Below, one piece after another: positions 29,038-40,497 of a DNA stretch of 64,000 bases. Both the position numbers and the translations under genes were made by a program. Under the pieces are notes generated by a model. The model was not told the DNA's origin. It worked only from the letters and a program-made list of their open reading frames with translations, and searched no databases. The DNA lies in contig JADJVN010000029.1 of the NCBI GenBank assembly GCA_016710585.1, positions 31,195-95,194 on the forward strand. Direction: 5' to 3'. Positions within the stretch are counted from its first letter, which is position 1, and every line of letters begins with the position of its first letter. This DNA is from Saprospiraceae bacterium. Its GTDB lineage: Bacteria; Bacteroidota; Bacteroidia; Chitinophagales; Saprospiraceae.

Positions 29038-32000
29038 ATGAATGCTACAGATAAATATCGAGAAAGAAGAAAAATAAACAAGACTAAATTCATACATATT
29101 CTGTTTTTGTTTATCTTTTCAATTTTAAATTCAAACAAAAGTCTTATAGCTCAAACGACAATGAGTTGTTTCGCAGAAGAACTTCACCAAGACTTACTTC
29201 ATCGTGATCAAAAATTTAAACAAGATATTGAAAAGTTTGACTCTGACTTCAACTATACTCTAAATAATTCACAAAACAAACCTGATGCGTTGGTCCCCTA
29301 TATTATACCTTTAGTTGTCCATGTTATAGTGCCTCCTGGTACAGCTTTAGGTTTTGGAAATAATATCACAGATGCTCAAATAAAATCAGGTTTGAAAAAT
29401 TTAAACTCTGTTTTTCGAAATACTAATGAATATACCAACAGTAATGGAAATGATGCTATGATTGAATTTTGCCTCGCAAAACGTGATGAACAAGGCAATC
29501 AAATCTCAGGAATATATAGGCATGAATCTAATTTGGTTAACGATAGTGATTGTGGATCACCGACCATGAACAGCTCAAATGATGTCCAAGTAAAAGCTCT
29601 TTCAAAATTAAATTGCAAAAAATTTTTGAACATTTGGCTAGTTACAAATATTTTAGCAAGTTCCTGCTCTGTGGTAGGATATGCTTACTTTCCCAATGCT
29701 AATTGTGCATATGATGGAGTCGTTATGGAATCATCCTATTGGGATACAAAAGATGGTGTTCTTGTAGCAGCTCATGAGATAGGGCATTACCTTGGTTTAC
29801 ATCACACTTTCTTTAATGGTTGTGTCAATAATAATTGCCAAGTTGACGGAGATATGATATGCGACACACCGCCAGATGATAGTGCACCTTTTGCAAATTG
29901 TAATATCAACTCATGTAATACTGACGTGCCAGATTTGAAGGATAATTCTGAGAACATTATGGATTATTCATCTTGTAAACCGATCATGTTTACACCTCAA
30001 CAAATATTAAAAATGAGATATTGCCTTGAATCAAGTAGAAAATCATTGTTAGAAGAATATCAGTGCTTATCCCCATTAAAAAATGATGCAGAAATCCTTG
30101 ATCTCTTTAGTGACAAACAATGCGAAGGCAATCATTGTTTTTATGCTACAGTTCAGAACAGAGGGAATGAAGCCATAAGCTCTCTTACATTAGAAATGAA
30201 TCTAAATGGAAGTAAATTTACTAGACAATTTAATGAAAATATATCCGTTGATTCGACTAAATCTATAACAATTTATTGCACTTGGCTAGTTGGAGGTGTG
30301 TATAATTTTTCTGCAATTATTAAGGAAATTAATGGCAATGCTGTGACTAAAAGTGATGTAAGCATCAGTGTTCAAATTGATAAAAAACCAAAAATAAATA
30401 TATTAAAAATTGATTCAAGTAATTGTGGTAAAAATGGTCAAGTAGAATTTATCAATCTTAATGTAAATGATAGAATCACTATTGTAGATTCTAGTACGAA
30501 TGTCTCAAGCGATAATCTATTTTTAAATAATCTTTCTCCAGGAAATCATAGGATTATTATATCCAATCAATTTGGATGTGACACAACAATAGATGTCAAA
30601 ATTTATGATAGGTGCCCTCCTTGCATTTCAGGGGTTATAAATCGATACAGTCCAGTAGTCCAGTTTTGTTATGATGTCGCTGCAGAAGTTGAAAATGTTT
30701 CCAATTTTCAAGTGAAGAACAAAGTTCTTATAATTCAAATGCAAGGTGCAGTTATTGATTCCAGCAATTCAACAAATTTCGGAAACCTTATAAATATAAA
30801 TAACGCGGGAAACTATGAGATAAATGAAATCGATAAAATTCAAGGAAACAATATTTATTTCAAATATCTACTTGCCAATAAATATGATCCATCTGGACAA
30901 GTGCAAATTGTTTATATCCCAGAGTATGATACAGTAAGTGTATGTAATCTTACCTGTAAAAGTTGGGATGGAAGAACTGGTGGTGTTTTAATTTTTAATG
31001 CCAATCATGTCAAACTAGAAGGACAGATTGATGTATCAAATAAAGGATTTAGAGGTGGTGAAGTAGGACATGCTCCAGATGTAGTAGAAAATTTTAGAGA
31101 TTTTTATTCCGACAATTTTCAGGATGGAGGTAAGAAAGGAGAAGGAGTAGCAAAATACCTATATAGAAAAGAATTTTGTAGAGGAAAAAATTTAAATGGT
31201 GGTGGTGGTGCAAACAATCATAATACAGGTGGTGGTGGTGGTGCCTTAGCAGGATATGGTGGACAAGGAGGATACTTCACTTTTTTCCCAATAAACCAGT
31301 CAGGACTAGGACTTGGTGGGACAAAGATTGATTTTGATTGCACGACTAATAAAATGTTCATGGGAGGTGGCGGTGGTGCAGGCCATAGTAATTTAGTTTG
31401 TGCGGCTGGTACCTCTGGAGGAAACGGTGGAGGAATAATTATAATTGAAACTAAAACAATGACTGCTTCAAGTCCAAATATAGAAGTTAAATCGAATGGA
31501 GAAACAGCATTAGACGCAGACAAAAATAGTGGAAATAACTTGCATAAAGCCTGTGATGGAACAGGAGGTGGTGGCTCTGCTGGAACTATCTTTTTAAATT
31601 ATAACCAGATCATATCTCCATTCAAAGTTTCATTGGAAGGTGGTAAAGGAGGCAATATTTTCTGGATTACAAATGTGTCTCCATTACCTTATGGACTAGG
31701 CCCTGGAGGAGGAGGTTCAGGTGGTTATTTTTTTTCTAGTCAAAATACGATTCTTCCCAATGTCAATTTGAACGGTGGCAAAAATGGACTTTTTCTAAAC
31801 TATTCACCACCATCAAACGAAGGTTCAACACCTGGAACTAATGGTCAATCCAAATTGGCATGTTCACTGTTAAAAGCAACAATTCCGTATGTGAAACCAA
31901 TTATATCAATAAGTAAAATAAATAGTATATGTGATTCACAAAGCACAACAATTACAGTAAATATTGTTGGTAAATCTCAACCCTATAAAGTTTTTTTTAA

Positions 32001-33938
32001 TGGGAAGTATGATTCATCTAATACTATAAAAACAGATCAATATGGTAATATTTCGATTTCAATTCTAGATAGTTGTGGTCTTGTTATAGATACTTCATTG
32101 GCAATCGAGAAAATTGAAATTTTGCAAGATTCTATTTTATTTTTACAACATGAGACCTGCAATTCACTTGGACTAATTAAAGCATTGGGATATGGTGGAT
32201 ATCCTCCTTACTCTTATAAGTTGAATGGAACATCAAATCCCGAAGGTCTGTTTACAAACTTAAAAGCTGGAACTCATCAACTTATCGTCACTGATAGTTT
32301 AGGCTGTACTAGGACAAGAAATATTATAATTAATAAAATTACCTCGCAACTAGATCTTGAAATCGATACATCTGACTTAAGAATCACGTGCGGAGATAGT
32401 TCAGTTATTATTTCAATAAAAAATAAGACAACACAATTCGGAAATTATTTTAATTTGAACGATTCGATAATTCAGAATCATGGAACATTTATTATTACAG
32501 TAAAAGGAACATACAAATTTAAAATCTTCAATGAGAATGGCTGCGATACAATTAATTTTACAGCGGAAATTTTAAATTCAAGTATTACATCGCTGGACAC
32601 AATACAGTATCAGAAATGTGAATCAGACACTTTAGTAATTCAAAATAAAAAAATTGTATCAAATGGCTATGTACCAATCGCATATAAGAACATAAATAAT
32701 TGCGACTCACTAATTATCTATGATGTAATCAATAATCCTAATGATACGAATTATGTCAGGGTAAGTATTTGCGAAGGTGAAGTTTACAAAACATCTCAAA
32801 ATAGCTATTCCATACAAGGTAAGTATTATGAATTTTATAATATAAGTTCCGCTTTAAAATGTGATAGCATATTAGACATAGATCTTACTATATTAAAAAA
32901 ATCTGATAGCACAGTCACATACAAAAAATGTCCAACAGACACATTACTTATAAATAATCAAGTTTATAGTAAAGAAGGAAAATACATACAAGTTCTTCAG
33001 AATTTCCAAAAATGTGATTCTACCTTAACGATCAATATTATTGATCAACCAGAAACAAATATTGATCTTTATTTTAATTATTGCCTTGGAGATACAATCA
33101 GAGAAAACGGTCAAATCGCAGTTAAAGACACAATGTTTATTGTGAATGTGAATTCAACAAAGGATTGTGATACAACTAAAATATTCCACATTCAAGTTTC
33201 GCCTCCTCGATTGACTGCACAAAACATTACAATATGTGAAGGTGAATCTTATTTTATTAATAATAAAAGATATTCTCAAACAGGATTTTATTTAGATACA
33301 CTTATCTCAGCAAAAGGCTGTGATTCAATAGTTCAAACTTTTTTAAAAATTAATCCAAAAGATACAAATTCTCAAATTATAATAAAGTGCGAGAATAAAC
33401 AGATTACAATCAATGGAATTCAAATTGAGGATTCTGGAGAATACAGCTTCCCTTTTAAAAACAGATATGGCTGTGATAGTACTTTAAAGATCGAAGTTAG
33501 AAATAAACCTTTGAGTAGTTTTTTGTGGATACACTACTCTGCATTGGTCAAAACCTAATAATTAAAAATAGAATTTATAATGAAGAGGGAAATTATATCG
33601 ACACTCTCATTGGACAGAATCAATGCGATAGTTTTGTGTCAACGATAATAAAATTAAAAGATTGCAATCACATTTTTGTTCCCAATGTATTTAGTCCAAA
33701 TGGAGATGGATTGAATGATAAATTTGAAATATTTGGAGAAGGTATCGAATCCTTATATGTTGAAATTTATTCTAGATGGGGAGAGCTTTTGTTTAAGTCG
33801 GATCAGCTCAATGTATTTTGGGATGGTACTGTCAGGGGCGAACTTGCTATGCCTGGAACATATGTATATGTAATTAAGGCTAGCTTTAGTTGGGAGCCAT
33901 CGGTTGTGCTTACTGGGGATGTGAATTTATTGCGGTAG
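29038..33938 (+). CDS. Large secreted M43 (pappalysin-like) metalloprotease with T9SS C-terminal domain, one frameshift
   Basis: About 1,630 residues. The signal peptide has a long basic n-region and hydrophobic core (about 18-39). The M43 peptidase domain (about 90-340) has the zinc motif HEIGHYLGLHH and CDTPPDD plus NIMDYSSC, as in pappalysins and ulilysin. A CARDB-like segment follows (about 345-450), then a glycine-rich region (about 700-950: repeated GGGGG, AGYGGQGGY). Cys-containing repeats of about 45 residues with CEG...GCDS follow, and then a gliding-motility CHU_C sorting domain (VFSPNGDGLNDKFEI ... GDVNLLR). The frame break near 33520 is in a run of six T; one more T joins the parts. 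It should be exported by T9SS and attached to the surface or released, and the protease may process surface proteins or feed on peptides. Confidence 0.82.
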
Positions 33939-33995
33939 AATGTAAAATTAATTTCAATATTAATATAGAGCATGTGAATAATAAAAAATAAAACA

Positions 33996-35648
33996 ATGAA
34001 CCTGACTAAAATAAATTTATTACTATTTTTACTAATTACACATATCTATTCTTATTCCCAACTCGACTTCCACAATGAAATATATTACACTAAAGTCGGA
34101 GGTGATTTAGTTTCTTCCAGTCAAAACTTAAGTAGTTTTAATTTTAACAGTGGACAAAATAGCACTACTGGTGGCATTCTTGGAGGAGCAGGAGTCTACT
34201 TCCCCGTTATGGATAGTTATGGCAACAATCTTTGGGTTCATTTGACTTGGCTGAAGCCTGATCCCAATGGAAATAATGTTGGAGCAAATGTCCCCTCCAC
34301 AAATAAAGAGGCAACTAATGTGTATTTCACAACAAAATCAATAGGAGGTTGGACAGGATTTTTATATGAAATTGAAATATATCTAGATCAAAACCAAACA
34401 GGAACTCGAGCAAATAAGCTCAATGGTTTATTTCCGACTACTGTCAAAGCAGCAAGTGTTGAGTTTTTAACTACGAACTTTCCAGGCTATACTTTTACTG
34501 AATTGGTCAATTTCAATATTCTTGATAATAATTCCAGCGGTTGGTTTTTAGATAGTATAAATTTCTCTGGAAAAAATTTGAAGAGCAATCCTGGTTTTTC
34601 ATCAACGAAAAATTTTAGCTCTGCAGGTTCAGTCGCAGGATTTACACCTTCATTTCCTTTTGGATCAAAAGATATCTATGCAGTTAGTCTCGCTATGGGG
34701 ACAGATTACTCAGAATTTATGATGTCCGCTTCTAATGTATCAAGATTTTTATATGGATATGAATGCCCTGGACTTAATGTGGGTCAAGGGGCCCAAGCCA
34801 TGACACTTTCATTTGGAGTTCCCTTAAAAACTGATAGCTGCAATATTACAATTTTAAAAGAATGTATGCCCTCTGGAATGATAAAATTAACAGCAGTAGA
34901 TTATTTGAATCAAGTGATTCAAGCAAATTACAAACATGAAATATTATGGAATATTTTCCAAAAAGGCGAAACCAAACCGACCCAACTATTCAATAAAAAT
35001 CCAATAGATGTACAAAATGGAACTCGATTTGAATGTACTTCAAAAAAATATTCTTGGAAGCCAAATCTTCCTAAAACAAAGGTACTTGCTGATGTATGCA
35101 AACAGATCATACAAGACACCGTAACTTCTGAATGTCATGGTCCTTGTGATGATTTTGACCTAATACTATCCTCGTGTGAAGATGATTATGATAAAGCAAA
35201 CGCATTGCAATTTCCTGATCCAATTTGTGTTTCCATCTGTGGCCCAACGTGTGATTATTACATTGCATTGTTCACAAAAAATGGACAACTTATTGACCCA
35301 AAGGAGTATGATATCACCTGGTCAAATCATAAAAAAGGAGCGTTTGTACATTTAATGGGATCTTACTATAATCATATATCGTGTGTTGTAAAAAAAGGTG
35401 ATTGCACATGGTATGGAAGATATATAGAAAGCTGTGCAAATTATTCAAATTATACAAATAATGCACAAGCAAGAAATAAGATTCCTAATAAAATGACTAG
35501 ATTTGAATTAAAAGATTTTCTAGAACAAAACATTACCTACAAACTATTCAATGTATTAGGTCAATTGCAATCTAAAAATAATATGGTTTCTGGTTATTAC
35601 ATTTTATCTGATGGAATAAATTATAGAAATTTATATATAGTCCATTAA
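33996..35648 (+). CDS. Secreted T9SS type A sorting-domain protein of unknown function
   Basis: A 550-residue protein with a signal peptide (1-22, ending SYSQ) and a C-terminus (YKLFNVLGQLQSKNNMVSGYYIL...NLYIV) that looks like a short type A T9SS sorting signal. The middle contains several Cys pairs and no domain I can name. It follows the M43 gene by 57 bp in the same direction and precedes the LamG gene, so it may be cotranscribed as part of a surface-protein set. Confidence 0.65.
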   Translation: MNLTKINLLLFLLITHIYSYSQLDFHNEIYYTKVGGDLVSSSQNLSSFNFNSGQNSTTGGILGGAGVYFPVMDSYGNNLWVHLTWLKPDPNGNNVGANVPSTNKEATNVYFTTKSIGGWTGFLYEIEIYLDQNQTGTRANKLNGLFPTTVKAASVEFLTTNFPGYTFTELVNFNILDNNSSGWFLDSINFSGKNLKSNPGFSSTKNFSSAGSVAGFTPSFPFGSKDIYAVSLAMGTDYSEFMMSASNVSRFLYGYECPGLNVGQGAQAMTLSFGVPLKTDSCNITILKECMPSGMIKLTAVDYLNQVIQANYKHEILWNIFQKGETKPTQLFNKNPIDVQNGTRFECTSKKYSWKPNLPKTKVLADVCKQIIQDTVTSECHGPCDDFDLILSSCEDDYDKANALQFPDPICVSICGPTCDYYIALFTKNGQLIDPKEYDITWSNHKKGAFVHLMGSYYNHISCVVKKGDCTWYGRYIESCANYSNYTNNAQARNKIPNKMTRFELKDFLEQNITYKLFNVLGQLQSKNNMVSGYYILSDGINYRNLYIVH

Positions 35649-35714
35649 TATAAATTATTATGACAATATAAATCTACTTGTTATGAATACAATAAGCAAA
35701 CATTAAAAAAAATC

Positions 35715-38611
35715 ATGACTAGGGTGAATTTTATATCATTTCAATTCATTAATAGAATAAGATTGTCTTACTTAAAATTGGTTGCATTTAGAATTGTCAT
35801 CCTTTATTTTTTTTTGATTCCAAATTTATTTTTTGCTCAAAACTCATGCTTTTATTCATTTAACTTTACTTTTGGGAGCAAAAGTGCTGTGAGTTTAATT
35901 CCTCAAAACGGAGGTAGAACTAGCCAATTCTATAATATTAATGGGTTTACTTGGGAAGCTTGGATTAAATTGAATGGACCAATAAGAAATCAAAGTGTAA
36001 TTATTGCAACTGAAGATCAACCACTTTTTCATGATATAATTTTAGGATTTGGTTGGGGAAATACTCCAAATGCACTTTCCTTTTTAGTATCAGATGATGG
36101 TTTCGCAAATAGAACTATTAATGTTGAATCTCCACAAAATTTAGTCATCAACAGATGGTATCATGTAGCTGCTGTTTGTGATTATGATGGAAAAAAGATG
36201 CATTTATATTTGGATGGAAATTTATTGAACACTCAAAATTTACCTTCCTATATTACAGACCACAGATTAGCATCAAACCATGAAACTCATATTGGCAACT
36301 TATCTCCTTGGGCTAGAAGCACATTAGGTGATTTTGGTATAAATGCAGATATTGATGAAATACGATTTTGGAAAACAGTGCGAAGTCAAAAGCAAATTCA
36401 AGACAACATGAATCTTTGTTTTCCAGACACTACAGGATTGGTAGCATTTTTTAAAGCTGATGAAGCTAGGGGATCAATTTCTAAAAACGAGACAAATTCA
36501 AATTTTATGGAAACCTGGAGCGGTCTGGATGGAGTTTTGGAGTGCCAACACTTGATTGTGAGCTTAGTTTAAAGACTAAAATTACAAAAAAATTATGTGA
36601 TGTTCAGAGATATTTAACATTTGATAAATCAGGAACATATGAAATAAAATATACAACAAAAAAAGGTTGTGATAGTACAGTATTTCTAGATTTAACATTA
36701 TCTAACAGTTACAAAGTCTGGCTCTATAACACAATTTGTGAAGGGCAAATTTATAAAGGCTACTCTAAATCTGGTGAATATTTCATTGATAGTTTAAAAA
36801 ATTCAGCCGGATGTGATAGTATAATTAATATAGCCCTGACAGTTACTCCAGCGATTATAAACTCTAAAATAATCGACTTATGTGAAGGACAAGTTTACAA
36901 GAATTACAATAAGTCAGGTTTATATAGAGATACCTTTAAAACTGTTCTGGGGATGTGACAGTATTGAAATAACAAACTTGACATTTCATTCAATTTATAA
37001 TGATACTCTTACAAATTAGTTTATGTCAAGGTCAAAGTTATAAAGGTTATTCAAAAAGCAGGATTTTATTCTGACACTATGACTACTATTAATGGATGCG
37101 ATAGTATCCAGAATTTGGATATTACTATTTTTATGAGTAAATCAAATAATTTAACTACAAATATTTGCGAAGGTGAGTCATATTACGGGTATACTAAAAG
37201 TGGGATTTATAAAGATACATTCATGATTTCAAATGGATGCGATAGTATTCGTATATTGGATTTAATGGTAATTCCAAAATATGAGCATTTTATTACACAA
37301 ATCATATGTGAAGGCTCCAGTTATAATGGGCATAAGGTTTCTGGAATTTATATTGATACGTTTCAATCTATTTTGTCTTGTGACAGTATTGTCAAATTGA
37401 ATTTATCAGTAACTCCAATTTATAAAATATTTCAAAAGATTGATTTATGTGAAGGACAAAATTACAATGGACATAATCAAACTGGGATTTATGTCGATAC
37501 ATTTAATAGTATTTCAGGATGTGATAGTATATTGAATACAGAATTAATATTCCATCCGGTGTCTAGTAGCAATACAAGCTTTAATCTGTGTGAAGGAGAA
37601 TCCTATCAGGGTCATTCTAGATCTGGAATTTATATTGATACATTCCAATCTACTTTTGGTTGTGGTAGTCTAGCAATTCTGGAGATTAATTTTTACCCAA
37701 AACATCAATCTAATCTTGAAATATCATTATGTTTTGGAGAAAAATTCAATGGTCATTCAAACCAAGGAATCTATATCGATTCATCCGCCTCAATTCATGG
37801 ATGCGATAGTATATTAATTTTAGATTTAAAGATTAATCCAATCTATAATTTAACAAATTCTATATCAATTTGTGAAGGAGAAAATTATCTCGGCCATGCC
37901 AAATCTGGATTTTATATTGATTCATTTAAGACTTCACTTGGATGTGATAGCATCATTAATGTAAACTTGAAAGTTAATCCAAATCAAGTTAGCAAGCAAA
38001 ATGTATTCTTATGTCCAGACCAATTTGTATTAATCCAAGGAAATATAATTAATAGTCCAGGAATATATCATGATACCCTACAATCAAGTTTATCATGTGA
38101 TAGCATCGTCATCCTAGATTTAAAATATGCAAATCCTTATTTTTTAGCACCTGATACCATTGTGTGCCAAACTAATGAGATTACTTTATTTCCTCAAGGC
38201 CAATTATTGCAATGGCCTGACAATTCAACTAATCCAGTAAAAAGGTTCTCTGAAAGCGTGACTTATTGGGCAAAAATTATTGATGAACATGGATGTGAAT
38301 TATTAGATAGTATCACTATACAATTCAATTCTAATTATTTTATTCCAAATGTTTTTAGTCCAAATTATGATGGCTTGAATGACTACTTTTTTCCAATCAT
38401 AGACGAAGAAAATATTGAAAAATTTCTCTTTACTATTTTTGATCGTTGGGGAAACTTATTATACTCAACAACTGATCCGAAAGCTAAAGGTTGGGATGGA
38501 TCCTTCAAAGGGAAAGAAGTTAATCCAGGTGTTTATGTTTATTACTGTGAAATTCAATCTACATATTGTCCAAAAATAATTTTAAAAGGAGATGTTACTT
38601 TGTTGAGATAA
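35715..38611 (+). CDS. LamG-domain T9SS surface protein with repeated CEG/GCDS modules, four frameshifts
   Basis: One gene of about 965 codons. The signal peptide (about 18-42) is followed by a LamG/concanavalin-like domain (about 60-245: FTWEAWIKL, RWYHVAAVCDYDGKKMHLYL, DIDEIRFWKTVRS). Then come about nine to ten modules of 45-47 residues built on CEGxxYxGHxxSGIYxDTFxSxxGCDSI, and a CHU_C sorting domain (IPNVFSPNYDGLNDYF ... GDVTLLR). Frame changes occur at about 36535 (four T), 36949 (four G), 37012 (three A) and 37053 (five A); single-base changes restore a smooth repeat pattern. It is probably a surface adhesin or glycan-binding protein. The same repeat type is in the M43 gene. Confidence 0.75.
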
Positions 38612-39062
38612 AATAAATTTATTATCTTTATATTAATCGGTAGGAACTACTGGTTGAATTTGTAAATCTAATTATCACATAATCCAATTCTCCCATTAAC
38701 TCATTAGAATTAATCCGTGTTCATCCATTAATCTGTTTAATCCGTGATTCTAACTTTTATTGGTGACTTAAACTAACATGGCGTATGAATGAGGTTTAGT
38801 CCCTACGGGACAAATCTTACGTTTTATGACATGTTCTACCAATGTGAAGTCCCTACTGGACAATAATTCTGCTTTACACTAAATCTTAGTATTTGCAAAT
38901 TAATTATCTCATAATCCAATTCTCTCATTAACTCATTAGAATTAATCAGTGTTCATCCGTTACTCGTTTAATCCGTGATTCTGGCTTTTTGATTTGCAAA
39001 TTTGCAAATTATGCTCATTTGCAAATTCATTCTCAAATTCTACACATTCTCACATTAACTAA
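38612..39062. other. Non-coding region with repeats and small palindromes
   Basis: No gene is seen. It holds an imperfect direct repeat of about 100 bp (listed separately), and two related small palindromes, GTCCCTACGGGAC at 38799-38811 and GTCCCTACTGGAC at 38849-38861. It also has a cluster of TTTGCAAA-type words at 38991-39030. The two genes around it converge, so the palindromes might also serve as transcription ends. Confidence 0.55.
38658..38990 (+). repeat. Imperfect direct repeat of about 100 bp, two copies (38658-38757 and 38891-38990)
   Basis: Both copies run from ATTTG(T/C)AAAT through ATAATCCAATTCTC, ATTAACTCATTAGAATTAAT, GTGTTCATCC and TTTAATCCGTGATTCT. They differ at roughly ten positions. 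The palindromic GTCCCTAC elements lie between them. This looks like a non-coding interspersed repeat family of this genome. Confidence 0.7.
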
Positions 39063-40370
39063 TTAACTTTTTTTAATCAATTTCCCAAGATCAGATTTAA
39101 GTGAATTTGGCAACACACTTTTTTTAACTTCTATTATTGTTTCCCATAAAAAGATCAGGGCTACAAGAAAATAAACAAAGGTAGATAAAGCATAGCCATA
39201 GGTAGCTCCAATGATTCCGTATTGATCTGAAAAATATGGAATAGTAAAAAACAAACTGATCTCAAAGATTAGGATGAGTGAAATATATTTGTATAATTTA
39301 TCTTTTACAAATAAAGTAATCGCCATAAAATATGCAATTACTTTGAAGACATCACCTATTGTCTGAAATAAAAATAATGGCTCCATCGGTTTGAATGCAG
39401 GACTTAATATAATTAGTATAATCAAATCACGACATAGCCAAATGAGAAAAGAAAAAATAATTACCAATGGGATCAGTCGTTTAAATCCTTTGCGAACTTC
39501 TCTTATGAACATGTATTGATCTGATTTCAATTCAATTAATTTAGGAACATAATATATTCCAATAAAAGTAATAAGAATTGACATGTACCGTTCAGACAAT
39601 AACATCATTGCTGTCCAAATTCCCGCAGTTTCTTGATTGAATTTATGCTCTAAACCTGAGCGAATCATCATCAAATTATACGGATTCACCATGATGATCA
39701 ACATACTCGGTATAAATGCTATCATTAATTTTAAAAACTCCTTATTCCACTTCGGATAAAATAAATCACGAGAAAACCAAGCTTCATTTTTCAAAAATAA
39801 ATAAAAAATAAACATCAAAAACTGAGTCAACAGCAAAGCAAAAAGAATACCATGGATTCTGTATTGAAATATAAGTGCTAATATTGTAACTAGACTTAAA
39901 CATGCAACTACTATATTGGCAATAGCATATTTTTTTATTTTTTGGAGACTATTTAATGTGGCTTGAAAATGATAATTGTAGGAAGCAAAGATGAGTAATA
40001 CAGCTTGAATGATGAATAAATAATTATATTCACTTCGATTCATAATTTTGCTCCCAATAGAATTGTAACACACTACTGTAATCAATACCACTATTGCTCC
40101 CAAAATTAATGAACTCGACAATGCAGTTCGAACTATTTCTTTGACTTTTTCTGCATTCTCTTTGTGTTCCGAGACTTGTCTCACTAAACCATTTCCTAAA
40201 AGTCCTGTACCAACTAATACCAACAAACTTTGATAAGCTGAGAACTGACCGTTTATAAATGTTCCATTAGGTCCAATTATAGTAGATGTAATTTTTGTTA
40301 TTATCAGTCCCACCAATATTGTGATAGCTGTTGAAATGGCAGATTGAGAAATTGTTTTATAGAAATTCAA
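39063..40370 (-). CDS. Wzx-type O-antigen flippase (MATE/MOP superfamily)
   Basis: A 435-residue membrane protein with about 12 hydrophobic helices. The N-terminus (SQSAISTAITILVGLIITK and GLLGNGLVRQVSEH) is typical of polysaccharide biosynthesis/O-antigen translocases. It would flip undecaprenyl-linked glycan units to the periplasmic face. It lies about 10 kb from the glycosyltransferase cluster, separated by the T9SS genes, and on the same strand as that cluster. Serving that cluster is likely but inferred. Confidence 0.8.
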   Translation of the reverse strand: MNFYKTISQSAISTAITILVGLIITKITSTIIGPNGTFINGQFSAYQSLLVLVGTGLLGNGLVRQVSEHKENAEKVKEIVRTALSSSLILGAIVVLITVVCYNSIGSKIMNRSEYNYLFIIQAVLLIFASYNYHFQATLNSLQKIKKYAIANIVVACLSLVTILALIFQYRIHGILFALLLTQFLMFIFYLFLKNEAWFSRDLFYPKWNKEFLKLMIAFIPSMLIIMVNPYNLMMIRSGLEHKFNQETAGIWTAMMLLSERYMSILITFIGIYYVPKLIELKSDQYMFIREVRKGFKRLIPLVIIFSFLIWLCRDLIILIILSPAFKPMEPLFLFQTIGDVFKVIAYFMAITLFVKDKLYKYISLILIFEISLFFTIPYFSDQYGIIGATYGYALSTFVYFLVALIFLWETIIEVKKSVLPNSLKSDLGKLIKKS

Positions 40371-40497
40371 AGTATTTGCTTAAAAAATCAAATGCAAAGA
40401 TGACGCATAATAACGAATTCCAAATGGCTATTATTTGACATTTTATACTCCATTTAAATAAAATGCCTATATTTAAGCAAAATATGGTGCTTCGCAA

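Noticed and set aside
28929..29138. Minus-strand frame of 69 codons upstream of the M43 gene
   Set aside because: It overlaps the start and signal peptide codons of the M43 gene and has no recognisable feature.
31218..31523. Proline-rich antisense frame of 101 codons
   Set aside because: It is the reverse-strand reading of the glycine-rich part of the M43 gene.
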